Source: Branchiostoma floridae
Lineage: Eukaryota; Chordata; Leptocardii; Amphioxiformes; Branchiostomatidae
Assembly (NCBI RefSeq): GCF_000003815.2
Contig: NC_049985.1
Location: 17,156,511 to 17,189,713, forward strand
DNA: 33,203 nt
Direction: 5' to 3'
The position numbers and the translations under genes are program-made. Shown here in pieces: positions 8,906-19,671 of the stretch. The stretch's first letter is position 1; each line of letters begins with the position of its first letter. The notes below the pieces were generated by a model. That model searched no databases and was not told where the DNA came from. It saw only the letters and a list, made by a program, of their open reading frames with translations.

Positions 8906-9560
8906 AGATAATAATTGCTTCTAGATTGTTATCAAATAGAAAAAAATAAAGGTATTTTACCTACGGGTTGAATATTAAACGTGAAAAACAAACTGAAATC
9001 AAATAGAAGCAATGATGTCAAATATGACTTGTATATATTCAGTTTCCAAACAGGCGTTAACAAGACACTGTAATAGTTAACTAAAGGCTTTATAGATAGA
9101 GCTGTATATAACAAATAAAACAAGCCGCAAATCAACTGATTTGATAATGACGAGACTGTGTTTTTTTCCTAAACCGCTACATTCCATCATTTAATCTCAC
9201 TGGTGAGGCAAAACCACGTTAGAAATGAATGAGGGGATCACGCTAAATCCCAATATTGATGTAGTCACAAATGGTCTTATGTACGGGTCAAAGGGTACAC
9301 GAGAAAACTAAAAATGGCCTAGGATTTCATCTCCGAGTGCTGCTGGTAATGTTTATCGGTATCTTCGCTGTGTCGTCTGAATGAAATACAGGCGTGATTA
9401 TGTAAACAAAGACCCAAACATCTGCATGATGCTTAGTTACAATCCGCCCCAATAATTAACCGGTCCTGGATAAAAGCTGCAGAACAAAGGCGTGAATTAT
9501 CCCCGACCTGCCGAACGGCGCCCTTCCACGGGAAACCTGTTGATCGCCTAGAGGCAAAAC
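8906..9560. other. No gene seen
   Basis: AT-rich single-copy-looking sequence. A minus-strand open frame at 8,932-9,135 is hydrophobic by composition only. Confidence 0.4.
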
Positions 9561-10302
9561 ATTTTACACAACCGCCGCACTGACATAGGCTCTACCAGAC
9601 TCCGGGGCGCTGGAAACACTAAAACTTTAGAAATGGCACACATAGAGTAGCAGGCCGGCCAGAGGAGCATAGGCGGCTAAGGAACAGCACGCGACCTGCA
9701 CTTTACACAACCGCCACACTTACATTCATCGCACATTACACAACCGCCGCACCGACATACATCGCACTCTACACAACCGCTGTACTGACATACATCGCAC
9801 TTTACACAACCGCCGCACCGACATACATCGCACTTTACAAAACCGCCGCACCGACATACATCGCACTTTACACAACCGCCGCACCGATATACATCGCACT
9901 TTACACAACCGCCGCACCGACATACATCGCACTTTACACAACCGCCGCACCGACATACATCGCACTTTACACAACCGCTGTACTGACATACATCGCACTT
10001 TACACAACCGCCGCACCGACATACATCCCACTTTACACAACCGCCGCACCGATATACATCGCACTTTACACAACCGCTGTACTGACATACATCGCACTTT
10101 ACACAACCGCTGTACTGACATACATCGCACTTTACACAACCGCTGTACTGACATACATATCACTTTAGACAGCCGCCACACCGACGTACATCGCACTTTA
10201 CACAACCGCCGCACCGACATACACCCCACTTTACATAACCGCTACCCTGACATACATCCCACTTTACGTAACCGCTGTGCTGACATACATCGTGCTTTAC
10301 AC
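9561..10302. repeat. 33-bp minisatellite, about 18 regular copies
   Basis: Regular copies from about 9,700 to 10,300, unit ACTTTACACAACCGCCGCAC plus CGACATACATCGC, with an isolated degenerate copy near 9,565-9,587. Two main variants alternate (CCGCCGCACCG and CCGCTGTACTG). The period is a multiple of three, so the minus strand is open for 167 codons as a repeat of Cys-Met-Ser-Val-Arg-Arg-Leu. Both flanking ends decay and no gene flanks it, so it is not called coding. Confidence 0.92.
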
Positions 10303-10998
10303 TTTCCACTTTTAGGTATTTTTCTCATATCTCAAACAAAATGTTCACATGCAGTTTCAGGTGTTTGTAGATATCGTTCCATGGTTTCTCTCACGATTCT
10401 CACCAAAGACTGACCGAAAAGAACGGGGAAAGTGAACAAACGTCACACACGAAAACCCGTTTCCATATTATGATAAATATGTAAATATTTGTATCTACTA
10501 ATAGCTGGCCTGGCGGGATTTCATCAGGCTAAATGCCCCTTTGTGCTGCTGTAAACATACGCAGTTACCTGAAAGCCGCCCCCATCGCAAACTGTACAGA
10601 AGATTACCAACACCTCGGCTTTGTGCGGAGGAACCACCGCGAAATGTTTATCTAAGCCTGAAAGAGCGACTGCGAGTGGGAACTGATAGCCGCGGTGTTG
10701 TCATCTCGGGGCCGATCAACCATGGCCGACTGGGCTGTGCGTGCATGTCCGGGCTGAGCGTGCGTGTCCGGGCTGTGCGTGCGTGTCCGGGCGGAGCGTA
10801 CGGGCTGACTCGCCGGGATGCCCAAAGAGTTGGGAAGGGAGTGCGGGGGTAGCATGTCGGAGTACGGATGGCTGAACACCGTGCGTGTTCTGGCTGCTGA
10901 TGTGTATGGACTTACTTCCTCACACAAAGAGAAGCGGCGGGTCCGGAGAAGTCCGGGGGCAAAAAGCGAGGGGATACCTGGGTGTCCGCTCCCGCTTC
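10303..10998. other. No supported gene; short GC-rich tandem at 10,735-10,802
   Basis: At 10,735-10,802 GTGCGTGTCCGGGCTG-like units repeat three to four times. Open frames across here on both strands follow base composition and lack domains. Confidence 0.4.
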
Positions 10999-11112
10999 TC
11001 ATTCACTCACTCACTCATTCATTCACTCACTCACTCATTCATTCACTCATTCACTAACTCACTCACTCACTCACTCACTCACCCATTTATTCACCAACGC
11101 ACTTACTCACGC
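10999..11112. repeat. (CACT/CATT)n microsatellite
   Basis: Tetranucleotide repeat of TCAC/TCAT with interruptions. It explains the His/Ser/Leu/Thr-rich frames seen here. Confidence 0.95.
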
Positions 11113-11594
11113 ACTCATTAATTTCAGCAACCGGAAAACCTGCGTCAAAGTACTGGCAGGATAGATAATGTTACATGGCATGACGATAAGCCCTGTCATT
11201 AGGCAATTATTGTAAACTCTGGCCTGAAGGCTAATTGAAAACATCGCTTCAGATACAAATGACGTAAACACAAACCCCAAGCCTACCCCCCCCCCCCCCC
11301 CTCCAGACAAACACACCATCTTTGCGAGTACATGTATCTCTAATGTATTTCTGCTGGACTCACAGACCTGCAGGTTTTACTGCTGTATCGTCAACTCCCA
11401 AGGAACTGGGTTAGTCGCACCTGCCAAACATGTGCAAGACGCTCAAACCGGTTGGGCCTGTACAGTCTGTTCTCAGGCGGGCTTTACTAATGGGAGCCCA
11501 GTGTTCCACTGTACCACGTACTGACGATGGTGTCAGAAGTAGCGATTAAAATCAGGAGAAACCAGACAGGTGCTCAGCACAGAAGCACAGCCGA
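11113..11594. other. No gene seen; C homopolymer at about 11,286-11,302
   Basis: Apart from a C run of roughly 17 bases there is no repeat or domain signal. Confidence 0.4.
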
Positions 11595-12086
11595 TCAACA
11601 GACAAGGACTTTGCAGCAGAAAGACATAGTCTCTGATCTGTTCGTATGTTGTGGTGGCGACCTTTTTTCAATTTCGAGGTAGTGTGCACTTATTCTCAGT
11701 TTGGTAATGCTGTTCACAAAGTTTTTGTTTTGAATAAATAATAGGTAGTTTTCTATACCAAATTGGGTTTTTATTTTAGAATACACTTTGAGTTTATTGT
11801 TGTTTCTTATTTGTTGTCTCCATTCAGAGAGGAATGTGTCCTTCATGCGATCCTTAAATGTGTTTCCAAAATGTTTGGCGTCAACAGTAGGATTGAGCCA
11901 AATATTTCGGAATCCATGTCGGCTTAGTATATCTTGAACATGTACAGCCCAATCTTGGTCTTCTTCGACAGCTACATCGTATGCTTTTTTCACAATTCTG
12001 TCATTGGGCATGTTCTGTAGTCTGAGCCAATATCTTATTAAGTGAGTTTGGGTGTCGATGTACAGTGGAAACGCTCCTAGCTCCAC
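11595..12086 (-). pseudogene. 5'-truncated LINE (non-LTR retrotransposon), C-terminal region of the RT protein
   Basis: The minus-strand frame encodes ELGAFPLYIDTQ, then RYWLRLQNMPNDRIV, AYDVAVEEDQDWAVHVQDIL, GFRNIWLNP, FKDRMKDTFLSEWRQQI, KLKVYSKIK, ITKLRISAHYLEIEK and a final Cys pair. That order (ELGR-P-L..., KYW-RL, W-I-LL--GF, WE-I--S-KL--Y, ITK-R-S-H-LEIE) is the region after the reverse transcriptase in CR1/Jockey-like animal LINEs, as recalled from family knowledge. The N-terminal endonuclease and RT are absent, since the match stops at about 12,086. The normal ending HERLCKFC is changed and the frame stops soon after. It is a dead 3' fragment, not a host gene. Confidence 0.75.
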
Positions 12087-12319
12087 CCCACAATCCCCCC
12101 TCCCCCACTTACAGCGGCGTTGACGGACCTTCTGGGAACACGGAGTTGTATTTTGTAGTAGATTAAGAGAACATATTCTAAGTCAGGAAATTCGTATGAT
12201 ACTGTAGGTTGCTCTACCGATACGTTTTGGTTTCTTAGTATGTTAGTGTTAATGTGTCCTCGCAAAACATTTACATTTTCTCAAGAGACCTGTCTAAGAG
12301 ATGACCATCCATAGGTCTT

Positions 12320-12462
12320 CTTGAACTAGATTAACTGTAATATCCAACACAAAAATTACACAACCCAAATTGTCGACTGAACAGCACCAGTCTTTGTCAA
12401 GGAAAATTTGGGTGAGTCCAATTTTTGTTTTGGATATTACAGTTTAAGTTAACTAGTTCAAG
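12320..12462. repeat. Long imperfect inverted repeat (arms about 52 and 59 nt, 32-nt spacer)
   Basis: The left arm starts CTTGAACTAGATTAACTGTA and the right arm ends with the complementary TTAACTAGTTCAAG. Inside, AATATCCAACACAAAAATT pairs with AATTTTTGTTTTGGATATT, and ACCCAAATT with AATTTGGGT. It could be a foldback/MITE-type element or part of a transposon end. It lies about 230 bases from the LINE fragment but no link is shown. Confidence 0.85.
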
Positions 12463-12904
12463 GATGACTTCTACCAACACAGATGAACTTTGAAGTTATC
12501 CATAGTTCTGTTGTCCAGAGCTTCTGTAATGCCAGTTATATGTAGAACATATTCCTTGGTGAACCTTCATAGACTTGGATCCAGCAGATGTGACTTTTAC
12601 AAACTCCTTCATGGTGAGTAGATCGGAGGCTTCTCAATGTTTCATGCTTTTGACATTACGATCGTGTTTTACTTCACTTATAAACAAGCCCATCTGAAGC
12701 TTCACACATTACTAGCCATGAATAAGCCGTAAAAATAAACGAAGCAGATTCTAGTTTGTGAGTTAACTATTAGTAAGAAACCTATCCTAGTGTGTAAATA
12801 ATACCAGAGCAGTTTGTAATGAGCCCGGCACAACCAGCGGAGCGAGATTACTGAGAACAGGAAAATGGTGATGATCACCCCGCTCTGCCGTGTACAGGTA
12901 AGGT
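12463..12904. other. No gene seen
   Basis: No domain, RNA or clear repeat recognised. Confidence 0.4.
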
Positions 12905-13080
12905 GTACTCACCACAGGTGTGCTCAGGGTAACGTCTTCGAGACAGGTGTTCTCAAGCAAACGTCTTGGCGGCAGGTGCACTCAGGACAGCGTCTTTGCT
13001 GACGTCTTGGAGGCAGCCAAAGTTAGGCGAGTCTCCGGTAACGTCTTGTTGGCAGGTGTACTAAGGCTAACCTGTTGGCT
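12905..13080. repeat. Degenerate tandem repeat around AACGTCTT..GGCAGGTGTACT
   Basis: Four to five diverged units of about 30-45 bp sharing ACGTCTTGGCGGCAGGTG and CTCAGG/CTAAGG phrases. It is an old minisatellite. Confidence 0.65.
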
Positions 13081-14589
13081 GGAGCGGCGCGCCCGTGTGT
13101 GCCCGAGTCGGTAGTTCCAGTCCGAGTGAGACAATAGTCGGCCCGCCTCCCAGCACCGGCGGGAATTACGCGTGCTCAGCCGCCAGATCGGAATGTCACC
13201 GCGCGTGACTCGGGCAGGACGGCGAATTATAAATCTTCTATCATTGTTGGGCCGGGATCACAGTCATCTAAACAAACCCTAAACGGGGGTGGGGGGGGGG
13301 GGTTGTGTACGACAACCTCTGCTGTCAAGGATAGCTTTGCGACGCACCTACAACAGTTTAAAAGTTAAGTGACAAGTATGACAATTTTTGCTACCATACT
13401 CCTGTCGTGCGACAGGTGTTATACCAGGTTTGCTGTCGTACTCCTGTCGTGCGACAAGTATGACAAGGTTTGCTGACCAAAATTCCGGCTGAAGCTCCGC
13501 TGGCGTCCCGAGGCTTGACCATTCACCGCCGCAGCAGTGATAGACACATGTGATTAACCACTGAAACTTGTTAAAACAAACCTTGCGTCTCTGAAGGCCA
13601 AATGTTGAACTACTTCATTTTTCTGCTTGGGATTTCTTTCACTACTCAGAGAAGCTTTCCTAGGAATCCCCCATTTGAAAACACTACACAGGGCGCTCTA
13701 TAGAAACACTTAACGGATAGCGCCCCATGGAAATACTTCGTGTGTATAAGTGCATGTAGGGAGACGCACGTTGCTAATTGTGGTTATTTCCCATCCTATA
13801 CGTCTGGCTTCTGCAGCATTTAGTGCCCTTGTGAAGACACCTGTGGGTATGAAGATATTCAGCCAATATTGTGTCGAACACACCGTATGACGTAAGAGCA
13901 AATCCGTCTTAAGAAATCTGCAGTATTTTCTCTTTAAAATGTCAACGATAAAAGAAGAATGGATCTCTGAAAGAGATATGACTGAGAAAGGGCACGGAAT
14001 TTCCCTTACTCACCGTCTAATCACATAATACCGATGTTCAATACCCGGAATGCTGTTGTTGTTATGTTGGGCACTGAAAACCACCAGGAAATTACAAATA
14101 GCGATGAATAATTGATTTTATCAACAAACATCAATAATTGAAGAGCTTCTGTTCCCGAAGCCGTCACGGTGTATTATTGGTCCATGTGACACTATGGGGT
14201 CAAGTGACGTCAGGTTCTGTTTTAGTCGGCATGTCTATATTTGGTCACCCTGGTCACTCAGAGACAGGAGAGAAGCCGTGAGCACACCGGGTCTTCCGAA
14301 CTCCTCTTGATACGCGTGTTGGGTTCTTTAACGCGAAGAGGCTCCCACGTAGACAACGACGTCTTGGTGTCACTCATATGACTGTCATGACCTTAGTTCG
14401 GGTAGTGCCTTACAAACTGAGGTTAGGGGGTGCGAACACTACCGATCAAGCACAACAAAGTTCAACTTGATAAGACAGAGCATTTTGTAGACAACAATTG
14501 GAAATGTGAGTTTTTGTCATAATTTCATTTATTCTATGCGTAACTCCATCCTTTCCTCGCAGTTTATTTACGCAGTGCAGCACTGGACT
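13081..14589. other. No supported gene; small repeats and homopolymer
   Basis: There is a G-rich run at 13,286-13,303. A 16-base near-palindrome, CCTGTCGTGCGACAGG, at about 13,402 recurs with one change at about 13,442, each next to a TATGACAA phrase. The rest shows no domains. Around 14,310-14,345 GGGTTCTTTAACGCGAAGAGG resembles a phrase I associate with invertebrate dispersed repeats, unverified. Confidence 0.4.
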
Positions 14590-14601
14590 GCCACCTAGCG
14601 G
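14590..14601 (-). promoter_or_regulatory. CTCF-like core motif
   Basis: GCCACCTAGCGG matches the reverse core of the vertebrate CTCF consensus (GCCMYCTRSTGG) at 11 of 12 positions. It is a single short motif and may be chance. It lies about 3 kb upstream of the first MS4A-like start codon. Confidence 0.25.
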
Positions 14602-14649
14602 TTACTTGTGTAAACACATACGTTTGACCCTTTGACTGTTTACATGAAA

Positions 14650-14866
14650 GGCCCGCGGTTACGTCAACCTCCATATCCGGTTACCGCTGGTGCATTTCAC
14701 CTGTGTAGCCAAGGTGCCAGGTACGGGCGAGCCCGGAAAGGTGTGCGCGTTGAAGGCAGGAAACCTTAATAGCACCTCTGTCAACAATATCAGAAACCTG
14801 AACAGTCTCTTCAACACGTTAGGACCGACACGCCAGGTTACAGACTGCTGACAGACGGGAGAACAG
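14650..14866 (+). other. Possible 5' UTR exon of the MS4A-like gene
   Basis: A donor-like GAACAG|GTGAGA lies at 14,867. The repeat before the coding start contains acceptor-like TATAGCAG sites, so a leader exon should exist somewhere upstream, and this is one candidate. There is no other support. The 5' edge is unknown and the coordinate given is arbitrary. Confidence 0.15.
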
Positions 14867-15029
14867 GTGAGAACCGAACACGTTTATGTCGTCAGACCTG
14901 CCGCCACCGCCCTACCTAACGTCAGCATACAGCACAACACGGATCCACACAACAAGCCGTCATAGTGCTGCAGGATGTAGGAGTGACGGAGACAGGACTG
15001 TCTGAACCGACCTGGCACAAAGTCGTCTC

Positions 15030-15480
15030 TGCCCGGGGGAGGGGACGTAGCCAGAGGAGGGGGGGGGGGCGTAGCGAGGGGGGCCGGACGTAGCGAGGGG
15101 GGAGGGGGCATAGCGAGGGGGGAGGGGGCGTAGCCAGGGGAGGGGGCGTAGCTAGGGGAGCGGGACGTAGCGAGGGGAGGGGGCNNNNNNNNNNNNNNNN
15201 NNNNNNNNNNNNNNNNNNNNNNNNNNNNNNNNNNNNNNNNNNNNNNNNNNNNNNNNNNNNNNNNNNNNNNNNNNNNNNNNNNNNGGCGGGACGTAGCGAG
15301 GCGAGGGGGCGTAGCTAGGGGAGCGGGACGTAGCGAGGGGTGGCGTAGCGACGGGAGGGGGACATAGCGACGGAAGGGGGGCGTAGCTAGGGGAAGGGGT
15401 CGTAGCTAAGGGAGGGGGTCATGAACAGGGGAGGTGTCGTAGCTAGGGGATGGGGGCGTGGACAGGGGAGGGGTTGGCCT
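15030..15480. repeat. About 20-bp G-rich minisatellite with assembly gap
   Basis: Units such as GGAGGGGGCGTAGCGAGGGG with many variants. A run of exactly 100 N (15,185-15,284) interrupts the array, which suggests a scaffold gap of unknown true size. The plus strand has dense G-runs and could form G-quadruplexes. Confidence 0.92.
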
Positions 15481-16161
15481 TGGAAAGGTGGTATTTTGCG
15501 TGTAAATGTCTATCAGAGAGCTCCAGGTAGTCATGATCGCTGCGGTGAGCATGAGAAAGATACTATTGACAAGAAACGCATGATTCTGAGTAGGCAGTCC
15601 TCAAACTGCTCGATCGGCGTACGCACAACAGGACTGGTAGCGCCTGAGGCTGGTATTGAGGAGGAACATAGATAGGCCAGCTGTCCGGTGTCAGGTGTAC
15701 TTCTCACACCACTAACACACTCATCCGGCTGTCCAGACTTTCCACGCTTGGTTAGGTGTTGGTTTTGACCGCTTGTTATTTTTATATGCTCTTTTCTTGT
15801 CAAACACAGGTTGCTTGTGGTCCTTTTTTTAGTTCCAGATTGCTTAGCAAACGGCGAATTGTAAAAGACACCTTAGCCCGCGGTGCTGTCATGTGCTTTT
15901 ATAATAATTTGCGTTAGTTTCTATTGTAACTCAACACGCTGTGTGGGCGTATAACGACTACTAGTATATATATATATACATAATAGATAATTTTAATTTG
16001 GTAGGGCGTGTTTCTCACCAAGATCACACCCGAATTAGCTATAATTAACTCACCTGAGGAGTCCTCTAACTAAGGGACATAAAGCCTCCTTCCATTATTA
16101 GCATTAACGAAGAACATGTAAAATGTGATGCCTGTGGTTTGTTCCTCTAAAACATGTAACA
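15481..16161. other. No gene seen; short TA microsatellite at about 15,964-15,977
   Basis: AT-rich. Open frames on both strands around 15,530-15,800 overlap and lack domains. Confidence 0.4.
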
Positions 16162-16176
16162 ATGAAATCCTTTCGT

Positions 16177-17577
16177 ACCAGAACCATGGCGTACCACGCT
16201 AACACTGTCTCCTATAGCAGAACCATGGCGTACCACGCTAACACTGTCTCCATCTATAGCACAACCATGGCGTACCACGCTAACACTGTTTCCTATAGCA
16301 GAACCATGGCGTACCACGCTAACACTGTCTCCTATAGCAGAACCATGGCGTACCACACTAACACTGTCTCCTACAGCAGAACCATGGCGTACCACGCTAA
16401 CATTGTCTCCTATAGCAGAACCATGGCGTACCACACTAACATTGTCTCCTATAGCAGAACCATGGCGTACCACACTAACACTGTCTCCTACAGCAGAACC
16501 ATGGCGTACCACGCTAACATTGTCTCCTATAGCAGAACCATGGCGTACCACACTAACATTGTCTCCTATAGCAGAACCATGGCGTACGACGCTAACACTG
16601 TCTCCTATAGCAGAACCATGGCGTACCACGCTAACACTGTCTCCATCTATAGCAGAACCATGGCGTACCACACTAACATTGTCTCCTACTATAGCAGAAC
16701 CATGGCGTACCACGCTAACACTGTCTCCTATAGCAGAACCATGGCGTACCACGCTAACACTGTCCCCATCTATAGCAGAACCATGGCGTACCACGCTAAC
16801 ACTGTCTCCTATAGCAGAACCATGGCGTACCACGCTAACACTGTCCCCATCTATAGCAGAACCATGGCGTACCACGCTAACACTGTCTCCTATAGCAGAA
16901 CCATGGCGTACGACGCTAACACTGTCTCCTATAGCAGAACCATGGCGTACCACGCTAACACTGTTTCCTATAGCAGAACCATGGCGTACCACGCTAACAC
17001 TGTCTCCTACAGCAGAACCATGGCGTACGACGCTAACACTGTCTCCTATAGCAGAACTATGGCGTACCACACTAACATTGTCTCCTATGGCAGAACCATG
17101 GCGTACCCCGCTAACACTGTCTCCTACTATAGCAGAACCATGGCGTACCACGCTAACACTGTCTCCCATAGCAGAACCATGGCGTACCACACTAACATTG
17201 TCTCCTATAGCAGAACCATGGCGTACGACGCTAACACTGTCTCCTATAGCAGAACCATGGCGTACCACACTAACACTGTCTCCTATAGCAGAACCATGGC
17301 GTACCACGCCAACACTGTCTCCTATAGCAGAACCATGGCGTACCACGCTAACACTGTCTCCTATAGCAGAACCATGGCGTACCACGCTAACACTGTCTCC
17401 TACTATAGCAGAACCATGGCGTACCACGCTAACACTGTCTCCTATAGCAGAACCATGGCGTACGACGCTAACACTGTCTCCTACTATAGCAGAACCATGG
17501 CGTACCACGCTAACATTGTCTCCTATAGCAGAACCATGGCGTACCACGCTAACACTGTCTCCCTCTATAGCAGAACC
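16177..17577. repeat. 39/42-bp minisatellite built on the MS4A-like start-codon region, 35 copies
   Basis: Unit AGAACCATGGCGTACCACGC followed by TAACACTGTCTCCTATAGC. Every length variant is 39 or 42 bp (CTCCTATAGC, CTCCATCTATAGC, CTCCTACTATAGC), so frame is never lost, and all 35 copies read into the real coding start at 17,578. Each copy has a near-ideal Kozak ATG (ACCATGG) and, just before it, CTGTCTCCTATAGCAG, which looks like a 3' splice site. From an ATG at 16,162 one frame runs 472 codons before reaching the start at 17,578. Other frames on both strands are also open, so openness alone does not prove translation. Confidence 0.95.
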
Positions 17578-17739
17578 ATGGCGTACCACGCTAAATCTAT
17601 CCGGGGGCTGGGCTGGACACTGGTTGTGCTCGGCACCGTCAGCACCATCCTCGGTACCGCCGCCATCGCCGCCATGGCGTCCAGGGAACAGGCTACCTAC
17701 CTGCACTACATCGCCGGGCCTGTCTGGAGCGGGCTGTTT
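17578..17739 (+). CDS. MS4A/CD20-like tetraspan, exon 1 (start, TM1, start of TM2)
   Basis: First coding exon of a six-exon gene whose product is 289 codons long (CD20 is about 297), with four membrane segments and cytoplasmic ends. The exon has 54 codons, phase 0, donor TTT|GTAAGT. It begins MAYHAKSIRGLGW, and TM1 is roughly TLVVLGTVSTILGTAAIAAM. After a short loop, GPVWSGLF starts TM2, matching the G-x-x-W-x-G-x-x-F signature of the CD20-like family (Pfam CD20). MS4A proteins are membrane proteins linked to ion flux or receptor signalling in vertebrates. The role here is not known. The start was chosen as the last ATG of the array, and the paralogue at 33,098 starts at the equivalent codon. 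N-terminal extension through the repeat is possible. Confidence 0.9.
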
Positions 17740-18123
17740 GTAAGTATATATATATATATATATTTACCCTCGACTTCCAAACCTATTTATCAAGTATAAA
17801 TTATGTTCTAGACTTATGTTCAAGAAAGTTTGTCTTTAGGCTTGATCTTATTGTTTGATTTGAAGTAACGTTATATCTTAACCATTAAAGTTAATTATGT
17901 ACATGTATGTTGTGTTGGCTAAGCTGCCAGGGTTTGCCATGTTAAACCTTTAAACTGCCAGAGTTTCAGTCCTATAAAATGCTATCAGTACCAGGTTTGG
18001 CCGCTGTTCTCCAAAATGAAACCCCTGAACAAGGCCAGAGTCCCTAACCTACGGGGTTCATGGGCTACACGCGCGTAGAGATGCTACTTCGGGGGATTAT
18101 ACTATCCCGGATATATCCGGGCG

Positions 18124-18152
18124 CGGCACACAGAACATGTATTTGTGTGCCG
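18124..18152. repeat. Perfect 9-bp hairpin in intron 1 within a direct repeat
   Basis: CGGCACACA (18,124-18,132) pairs with TGTGTGCCG (18,144-18,152). It is flanked by near-identical GGATATATCCGGGC and GGATAAATCCGGGC phrases. Function unknown, and it is probably part of a dispersed repeat. Confidence 0.6.
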
Positions 18153-18589
18153 GATAAATCCGGGCTTGGCAGTGTAGGGGTTGTTTGCAATCTCAATATA
18201 TCAAAGTAAATTATACATCAGTTGATGTCTTCAACGGGGCGTTTGTCAGTAAACAATAGCAATGCATGTATTAATGTCTGGCCATGGACCGTCTGTTTGT
18301 ATGATGCACATAAATATGTGCAATGGATATAACACGTGTTGGGCGGAGCGGTTGTGAGTATTTGCGGGTATAAAATGTGTTTATATCTGGAGCGGCGCGT
18401 TTGTGACTTTTGAGGGTCTTGAGATTGACGGGATAACCTGTTGTATGTTGTGTATAACATGCCCTTATGCATGGCTCCATGATTCATGCAGCACTATGAC
18501 AATAAGGACCACAGAACCCTGCTGTGGATAGACTATGGTAACTGCACATCATAATGAGTGATGTATGATGGGTATATTCCATTCTTCAG

Positions 18590-18649
18590 GTCCTGATCAC
18601 GGGAATTCTTGGTGTCTTGAGCGGAAAGAAGCCCACAAACAGATGCCTG
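18590..18649 (+). CDS. MS4A/CD20-like tetraspan, exon 2 (rest of TM2)
   Basis: Sixty bases, phase 0 both sides. The acceptor is CATTCTTCAG and the donor CCTG|GTGGGT. It encodes VLITGILGVLSGKKPTNRCL, completing TM2 with the G-x-L-G..SG-K pattern of the family and a short basic cytoplasmic loop before TM3. A small exon at this place matches the compact exon layout of vertebrate MS4A genes, as recalled. It lies 850 bases downstream of exon 1. Confidence 0.9.
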
Positions 18650-18839
18650 GTGGGTATGTTTATTGTTTATTGATATCTGGCATGTTTCACAGAAAACGCT
18701 AGTCTACAATATTGTATTTGCGGTTTGCGGCGCAAACCGAGGGAATTTCGAACTGATATTATCAATACCGTTATTCTGTCGTCTACCGTCAAAGAAACAG
18801 GTATCTATGGTGATGCCGTTTTTTGTCGTCTGTCCTCAG

Positions 18840-19054
18840 ATCGTGGCCTTCATGGTCCTGGGGATCTTCACCATCCTGTCCACCTTCTGCAGTTTCGGGC
18901 TGGCGGTTTCAGGAGCGATCATAGACAGCTGTTACGTATACTCGCCCTGGCACCGCGACTTTCACCACGACTATGTGGACTACATCATCCCGCCTGACTA
19001 CGGCTATAACGGCACCGCTTCGAACTACACCCGTCCCGTCCCGGACATAGATTA
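18840..19054 (+). CDS. MS4A/CD20-like tetraspan, exon 3 (TM3 and large extracellular loop)
   Basis: 215 bases, phase 0 in and phase 2 out. The acceptor is TGTCCTCAG and the donor GATTA|GTAAGC. Read without splicing it appears to stop at TAG (19,053), but the donor splits that codon and the join gives Tyr (TAT). TM3 is approximately VAFMVLGIFTILSTFCSFGL into AVSGAIIDSC. The following loop is extracellular by family topology, rich in Tyr, His and Asp (WHRDFHHDYVDYIIPPDYGY), and has two N-glycosylation sequons in NGTASNYT. Cys in DSC may pair with the Cys encoded early in exon 4. Confidence 0.9.
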
Positions 19055-19508
19055 GTAAGCTGCTTTTCTTCCAGTCTTCCACTCTCAAGTTGTTCATGTT
19101 GCAAAAATCAAACTCGTTTATTCGTTTTGGTAAGCCAAAATGGACGACCGTTTTCTAATGTCTAATACCCATCATTAACATCCATAACACTGAGGTTGCT
19201 GCTTGCTGGAGAGTATACATATGTAGTATGAGCAAACTTTCATATCTCAAGTATTTTTTACCTCACCGGCTCTGACTCTTTTCTTATAAAAACGTACTTT
19301 TACGCCAATCATGATTACTTATTACTTACTAAGTTACGATTCCTCTTTGTCCTATGTGAGACATAAGGCTGTTTTGAGTTCCCTCCGCTGGGGTCTATTC
19401 TGTGCTAAGGACTGAGGTGCAGCCAAGATGATCCCCATGGCCGCTCGATCTCTCGCCACAGCGCGTCTGTAGTCACGAGTAAATCCATACGTTGCACCCT
19501 CCCTGCAG

Positions 19509-19671
19509 TGGTGACGTCTCTCCACTCAGAGTCTACAGCGATGATGCCGGCTGCACGACTGCCGCGAAGGCTCTGCATGGGGTTTCTGCGCTGCTGGCGC
19601 TGGCCGAGCTCGTGTTGGGGTTTGTGGTGTCCATCATGTGCTGCTGCGGCCTCTGCAACACAGGAGCTCCG
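19509..19671 (+). CDS. MS4A/CD20-like tetraspan, exon 4 (loop end and TM4)
   Basis: 163 bases. The acceptor is CTCCCTGCAG and the donor CCG|GTCAGT. The first base completes the split Tyr codon of exon 3, then 54 codons run in frame and it leaves in phase 0. It encodes the end of the loop (VYSDDAGCTTAAKA) and TM4, roughly LHGVSALLALAELVLGFVVS, followed by IMCCCGLCN. The Cys cluster at the membrane-cytoplasm border is a plausible palmitoylation site (inference). Two other frames are open here but break the exon logic. Confidence 0.9.

Noticed and set aside
9726-10229. 167-codon Cys/Arg-rich protein
   Set aside because: It equals the 33-bp repeat translated. It has no start context, splice logic or flanking domain.
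10985-11121. Short His/Ser/Thr-rich proteins
   Set aside because: They are translations of a tetranucleotide microsatellite.
11595-12086. Host gene of 163 codons
   Set aside because: The motif order matches the C-terminal part of LINE proteins and the fragment is truncated and decayed.
16147-17706. 519-codon minus-strand open frame through the 39/42-bp array
   Set aside because: It is the antisense shadow of a repeat with period divisible by three. It is not linked to any exon and the plus strand holds the real gene start.
16403-17743. 446-codon plus-strand frame (Ala-Glu-Pro-Trp repeats)
   Set aside because: It is in a different frame from MS4A exon 1 and loses the transmembrane sequence, so it is a repeat artefact.
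18999-19055. Stop codon at 19,053 as the end of a truncated MS4A-like protein
   Set aside because: A GTAAGC donor begins inside that codon, and the next exon restores Tyr and TM4 in frame.
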